Shown: one piece after another, positions 1-6,600 of the stretch
Position numbering within the stretch: the first letter of the stretch is position 1
How the letters are laid out: each line of letters starts with the position of its first letter
NCBI GenBank assembly: GCA_035591015.1
Contig: JAXIUW010235618.1
Location: forward strand, 1 to 10,106
Source of the DNA: Cephalothrix simula
Lineage: Eukaryota > Nemertea > Palaeonemertea > Archinemertea > Cephalotrichidae
Direction of reading: 5' to 3'
DNA: 10,106 nt
Position numbers and translations under genes: made by a program
The notes under the pieces: model-generated
Seen by the model: only the letters and a program-made list of their open reading frames with translations
Databases searched by the model: none
What the model was told of the DNA's origin: nothing

Positions 1-553
1 GAGTTAATAGCCCAATGAGTTAATGATCTGTTAATAGCCCAATGTCGCTAAAGATTTTTGTCGAGGTTAAACAGCTGTGCTATATACATCTCTTTCAAAT
101 AAAACCGGTTTCACCTGCTCATATCTGCTCAAAAAATTTGTTTGGCATTTAAACACCATTTTTCCTGTGAAATTCTTTTATGATATTTTCAATTAAGGTA
201 TGACGGGTTAATGTTCAATAATCAATAAAATAGATATACACCATACATGTATGCCTGCCCTATGCATGATTTCAGATTTTGCATGTAATAGCAGAGACCG
301 GTCATAAGGAAAGTGAATTCTTTGAATAAATTGATCAAATATTAGTTTGAACGTTCTTTGTATGAACACTAATTGGCATAAAATTGCTATTAAGAGGCAT
401 CAATACTTCGGAAAGTGTTGTTTTAAAGTCCAAAAAATAATTGGTAAGAGTTATGGCCAGGTTTTCCTCTACCTATCCCCACTGTGCTATGGTACGCATC
501 TGAAAATTGGTTTTATATTTTATCATGTTTCATGTTTCAAGATAAAAAATTAC
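1..553. other. Intron sequence downstream of the domain III S6 exon
   Basis: This stretch starts at the splice donor at 553 and runs to the window edge on the minus-strand gene. I looked for the III-IV linker and domain IV S1 exon and found no matching frame or splice pair. It is AT-rich, with one short direct repeat at 3-44. No other feature is recognisable, and the 86-residue open frame on the plus strand (347-607) has no family resemblance and overlaps the real exon. Confidence 0.7.
3..44. repeat. Short tandem-like direct repeat, period 27
   Basis: The 15-base unit GTTAATAGCCCAATG occurs at 3-17 and again at 30-44. A shorter GTTAATGATCT lies between them. This looks like a local duplication in an intron, and it may continue beyond the window edge. 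Confidence 0.7.
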
Positions 554-691
554 CTTTTTCTTCAACTCTCCAAATTTTTCAATGATAACACCGATGAGAA
601 GATTTAAAGAGAAAAAGGACCCAATGATGATAAAGCATACAAAATACAGATATATTTGGTCATTTGCCCCTTGATATGGCTGTTTTCCATC
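554..691 (-). CDS. Exon: domain III S6 and start of III-IV linker
   Basis: The exon is 46 codons, phase 0 at both ends. The acceptor is aattaccag before 691 and the donor is gtaatt at 553. It encodes [20 protein letters not shown], the S6 helix ([17 protein letters not shown]) and EKFGELKKK. This is the pore-lining helix of domain III and the beginning of the III-IV linker. Nav1 channels usually have IIDNFNEQKKK at this point, whereas this protein has [11 protein letters not shown], a clear divergence. The inactivation motif itself would be in the next exon, beyond position 1. Confidence 0.92.
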
Positions 692-3600
692 CTGGTAATT
701 ATATAAGAAGAAGAACCATAAAATTAAGTACTAGTGAGAAATAATCACTACTGTGTCAAAAATTATGTGTGAAAATCTTAATATATGTATACATATACAT
801 ATTAAGATTTTCACACATAATCTTAAAGAATCATAATGAATGTGCTAATTGAGTCTTACCCCAGCAGCATCTGCTGCATCAGCCATAACCTCCATCCATC
901 CTTCAAATGTTGCAACTTGGAATAAAGCCAGCAGTGCATAACCCACATTGTCAAAATTAATTTTTGAATTTACCCAAGAATACCCTGCAGTTGCGAGGCA
1001 TGTTTCTTTGTCAGGAATAATATTATGACTAACTATTTCACCGGTGGAATCAACACATTTGTAAAATTGTCCCTTTAAAACTTGAACACCAACAATAGCA
1101 AATATCAACCAAAATATCAAAATGACAACAATGACGTTGAAGATTGGAGGAATTGACTTCACCAGTGCATTTACTACAATCTAAAAATAGACAAAGCTTT
1201 TTAAGTAATCTGTACTAACTCTTGCAGCGCCTCTAGTGCTATGGCTATACTTACTTTCATTGCTTTCCATCGTGATATTGAACGTAGTGGACGGAACGCT
1301 CTCAATGTTCTCAAAACTCGAAGTGCTGAGATATTAACAGCATCAAAGAACGATAAAACCAAACTGACGTCCGATATCTGAAGTAAAGTATAATACAAGA
1401 TTGGCAGTATAGTAGAATGGACCGGGTAGTCTTATAAGAGTTGAAGTAATATAATATTATTAAGCGGTCTGAAGTGTGATTCAATGTGGAATTGAGAAAA
1501 AAACGAGAATTCCGCTTTAATGATATTTATAATTACAAGATCAATATTATTTGTCGTAATTGTATTCTTTATTTGGGATTCATTCATTGATATAAACAAC
1601 AAAAAACTTGCGTTTAATTTCACTCATTCTATTTTCAATTTGCACTAAGTTTTTGACCTCAATACATGATTCATAACCAGTAATTCGGTTACAGCTGAAC
1701 GCTGATTTGTCGATTAATAGGAGTGATAAAATCGTGACAAAAAACCAATACGTAATTATTTGACTTGAGTACTTGTTATTACGCGACTTAAATAGAAAAG
1801 GGCCATCTATGCCAATTAGTTACGTGGAGGAAAAATACTACTTTCTAACCATATAAGGAAGTGTTGTATTCAGGGTCTAATTTTTACATTTCCAAAGTTG
1901 TCATGTGATGAAAGAGTTCAAATACAACTACAGATCGTGTAATTATATCCAGTATTGTTAATTCATTAGTTATACCTACCACTACAATGACAAAGTCAAG
2001 AAGAGTCCAAAACTCAGTGAAATACTTTTTGAATCCATAAGCAACCCATTTTAACAACATTTCAATTGTAAACAAAACTGCATAGACGATGTTAAGAGCT
2101 TCAAGGACCGATTTCCTGACCGGATCCAAATCTAGGTATACATCTTCTAACGCCTGAAAGGATGAAAAATACTTTTAAAACTGAAATTTTCTAGCGCTAG
2201 ATTAATTGCCAATAAATGAAAGAGATATTTACCAAAGAAATGCTGCTTGCCAAAATGAAAAACATAACAACACCTTCGAATGCTTTGTGATCTACAATCT
2301 TTAACATTGTTTCTCGAAATTTGCGCCACTTTTTCCCTTTTGGTGATTCGTCAAATTGGTCTCCACAACACTTACAGCACCTGTAAAAGACTTGTGCATT
2401 TACATTTATCTAGATCGCAAGTACGTTAAGTACTCAGTGCTCATTAGTTATTTCACCGAATTATCTTTTTCTAATATACTTTGTACTTACGTATCATAGC
2501 AAAATAAACACCAACAAGGTTGAAGCTGTTTGTCTTCCGGGTTTTCATCATCATCATCAACATTTTCTGCTAATTTGTTATTTTGTGGTTGGGTAAACTT
2601 GACTGAATTCAAACCCTAAAATATAGTATGTATTGTTTTTCAAAATCCTTAACAGTACACGTCGTATTCAGTGTTGAATACATTGAACCTTTGTAATTGA
2701 TATTTTTACCTTATCCTCCTTGCTATTTTTCTTTGCTGGAATATCACCATTCATTTCTATTTCTTTCTTTTCACTTTCTTCTGAAAGAATCAAAATCATA
2801 TTACTTAGAAGCACATGTTCATTTTAGCCAATTGGTAAGTTCTGTTTACTTACCTATCTCTTCTATAGCCATTTCATTTGTCTCGCCAAGATTATTACCT
2901 TTGCCGTCTTTACCTGGTGAAACAGTAGATTGTCTTATTTTTTTAAAAATCCTTGTTAACCTATTGGGCTTTTCATCTTTTTTCTCCTTCTCTTCTGGTT
3001 TACTTTCAAATGTATCAGATGCGAATGAGTTTAGGAGTAAAGCAAGGAAGAGGTTGAGTACCTAGAGAAAATATTAGCAAGTGTTTAAAATGAACTTTAT
3101 ATTTGATTGTTGACAAATTAACCTTCGTTGTTGACTTTATGGGATCAATTTTTATTCAAAATTACACAAATGGATGGAAAAATTAGTTGAGGCACTGTAA
3201 AATGTACAAATTTCGGCCCCCCGTCGAGATCTCCTAAAAGGGGCATTGGAACCCTTAACCCTATACATTTTTGAAAGGGCATAAAAAGTTACACACCATG
3301 GGAGGGTTTTTAAATTTTTAGCCCCACGTGGTGGGGAGCGGTGGTGCAAAATGTGCAAAATATTCGAAAATAGACCAAGTCCCACTTTTAGTGGTCGGAT
3401 GAACCCCTCGAATCGTTCAGCTTAGACTAAAAGTAGCTACAATAGGTTGTTTGGCATATCAAGCCTACCTAATGACCCAAATATCGGGTTACTATGTGCA
3501 AAATTGTCATCTCTGGATTAATGTATTTCAAGGCTCATATGGGATCATTGAGCGACCCACACTGGCCACCTAATATTATTAGGAACCCGATATTTTGGTC

Positions 3601-6600
3601 ATTAGGTATGTTTGATATGCCAAACAACCTATTGTAGCTAATTTTGGTCTAACCCGAATGATTCGAGGGTCTTAACATCCTACCACTAAAAGTGGGACTT
3701 GGTCTATTTTCGAATGTTTTGCACATTGCTCCCCACCAGGTGGGGCAAAAAAATTAAAACCCTCCCATGGTGTGTACTTTTCATGCTATTTCCGAAAATG
3801 TATAGGGTTAAGGGCTTCCGATGCCCCTTCTAGGAGATCTCGATGAAATTTGCACATTCCATAGATAAAGATGTGTATATTAAATATTACCATAAAATTT
3901 CCAATAAAAAGTGTTGGCAAAAACACCACCATGCATATTTCATTATGGACTCGCATGCAGTCCCACATTGGTTCTATCCATTCTCCACACAGTATACGGA
4001 ATACCAAGAGAAGTGAGTGGTAGAAATCAACGAAGTTCCAGCTGAAAAATAGAGTGAACCTAAGGATTAGAGAGAACTACACCCTATTAATTTATATTTT
4101 TAGATGCTAAGTGCTTAAGACTCGCTTAATAACTGATTGTTTATGCAAGCTTGAGAAACTATGTTACAAGGTAATAATTTATTGCTTTCCTATATTTGGT
4201 CCTTACCGTCCTTGAGGTATTTTGGTAGGTCTATTATTTCCCTTATTGTTCAGATTGTAAAAAATACAATCATTAACTCTAAAAATCTCATTTCAGTGAT
4301 CATGACATTCATTTATAGTGTACTGTGCAAATCCAAATACAACCTGTACACTTTTGAGTCAGTCAGAATAATCTTTGCAGTAATGCCCTATGAATTACCA
4401 GGTTATGTAAAAACATCAAATGATGCTGATGTGTCTAAAGCGAGAGCTGTGTATATGGTACTTTCTACGCCTACATTTCTTGTTATAGTATTCGATATCA
4501 GATTGTGACAACTAGTCACTAAGCTTGACATTTCAAAACTGCGGCGTAGGCTGGAACGCTCTTATCTCTCGTGCTGAGATGAGGGAGACGGTTGATACTG
4601 AGTATCCCGGTTTTTCATTAGTGAAGTACTTCCAACGAACCCTGCCATTAGACTCCAAAATATTGAATTCATGTGCAAACCAATTACATTGACTTTCTAC
4701 TGTTTCTTTTTCATTTCCCACTATATCCCGTGTAACTCTAGGTAATAAACTAAATAGTGTACAGCAAAATGGATCCAAGGTCTAAAAAATCTGACAAATA
4801 AAACTTACCGAGGAACAGGATCGGGCTTGAAATTGGCTGCAGTATAACTGTCAGAGAAGAGGCTCATTCCAAGGATAGAGAAGATGAAAATGATGATGGC
4901 CAAAACAAAGGTCAGATTACCAAGTGAGCTTAATGTACTGAAGATAATGGTGAGCAAGTAACGCATCGTTCTCCATGATTTCGCTAGTTTGAAAACTCGG
5001 AACTGAAAATGGGAAAGGATTAACAATGAACAAATATGCGTATATTTAATTTGTATAAATCACTCAATTGAAAATGAGGAAAAACGTACCAGTCGACACG
5101 CTCTGAATGCTGATAGACCATCTACATTAGTAACACCTATGTCGATGATGCTGGCAAAGACAATCACTAAGTCGAAAATGTTCCATCGATTTTTAAAGTA
5201 CATCTTACTTAATGCCATTAATTTTAAAACTGCTTCAAGAATAAAGACACCAGTGAAAACCTGAAATTTAGAAGTAAAGTCGTATTAAGTTTTTACAATG
5301 TGATTATAATTTTGGCATGGAATAAGTTGTCTCAATCCGAAAGCATGCACTGGTTTAAATTATAATAATAATTATAAATTGTTTTCCCTGCCCTGGCTAA
5401 GTGACGGAAATTTGTAAAGTATGGCTTACGATTTCAGAGGTAGTTGCCGCCCTTCATATGACCTTGGTGATAAGGAGGCACTGGTTCAATATGATGGCTT
5501 GCGTGAGTTCGAGTCTTACCTTCGGTAAATCGCAAGAGGCAGATGCTGGGTGGCTCGGTCAGCGTTAAAAAAGTGGAGCGGGGACTAGGAACTGCGAAAG
5601 CGCCCAAAGAGTTCAGTGCACTTCATATGGGCTCGCAATGGCCCCTTTCCCTCTGGGATAAAAACCCCGACTCTAGTGGTTTATAGAAAATAGCAAACGT
5701 CGATGACATTTCATTATGCTAAAACATAGGACCGAATAGGTGATTTACCAAATACAAGGGAATGCATTCAGAGGATTGGTCACCAATAGTTTCATAGAAA
5801 TCGAAAATCTAACTGAAGATTATCTTTATTCAATTTTGTATGAGTTTATTTTTTGAAAGTGAATTTTCATATTAGTTATGCTACTTTACTCACGTAATTA
5901 GAATACTCCAAGGCTTTATCCATCTCTACAGGCATATTATAGAACTCCAAGGCCATACAAATAGTGTTCAAAATAATGCAAATCATGATAAAAGTTTCAA
6001 ACACTGAATGCTCTACTACTACTGTCAGACTTTTTTGGAATTTGAGCCAACAGATATAATTATGACAGCATTTTCGACAACATTCACAGTTTGGGTCAGT
6101 TAATTCTTCATTATCATCTGAAATGAAGATACACATCTAAAGACTGTATGACAGGACCAGGGAGCAGAGGTGGAACCGTTTAAGATTTTGCAAATGGGTA
6201 TCAAAAAGGTCCGTTCTTCTCAAAATGTAGATCCGTTCAAAATGGCATAGAACGGTGGAACGGTGCAGATCGCCTTGGCTTGGAATGGTGCATGTACAAA
6301 GAACGGTACATAGCAATTTAGAATGGTAAAAAAATTTGTTCTACATTTTTAAAATCCTGTAAAATTCAGGGGGGGGGGGATTTACAGAAGAAATAAACCG
6401 GTCTTGGGTATCCATCCACCCTCCAAAATCGTGGAAAAATTTACATTGAGCAGATTTGTGACCACCTACGCTTTTTGCAATTTTTTACATCATTTGTAAA
6501 TTTTTTTCGATGACTTGATTGACCCACCTACCCATTTTTGCAATTTTTCCAGCATTTTCTTTTTTCCCAATTTTCAATCATCCATGTTTGCACAATTAGA

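Noticed and set aside
1201-1254. Open-frame extension of the domain III S4 exon past its donor
   Set aside because: A strong GTAAGT donor and the next exon's [12 protein letters not shown] continuation match the family, while the read-through sequence does not.
2697-3065. 122-codon plus-strand open frame
   Set aside because: It is antisense to two real linker exons of the channel and has no recognisable domain.
3152-3385. 77-codon minus-strand open frame
   Set aside because: It lies largely within the left arm of the foldback element and has no resemblance to a transposase.
4161-4508. 115-codon plus-strand open frame in the intron
   Set aside because: No family resemblance, no repeats of known elements, and it lies in an intron of the minus-strand gene; an AT-rich intron of this length gives such frames by chance.
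4533-4778. 81-codon minus-strand open frame, considered as an extra channel exon
   Set aside because: The exons at 4809-5002 and 3891-4041 already join exactly (PVPR then WNFVDF) with matching phase, leaving no room for another exon; the sequence is not channel-like.
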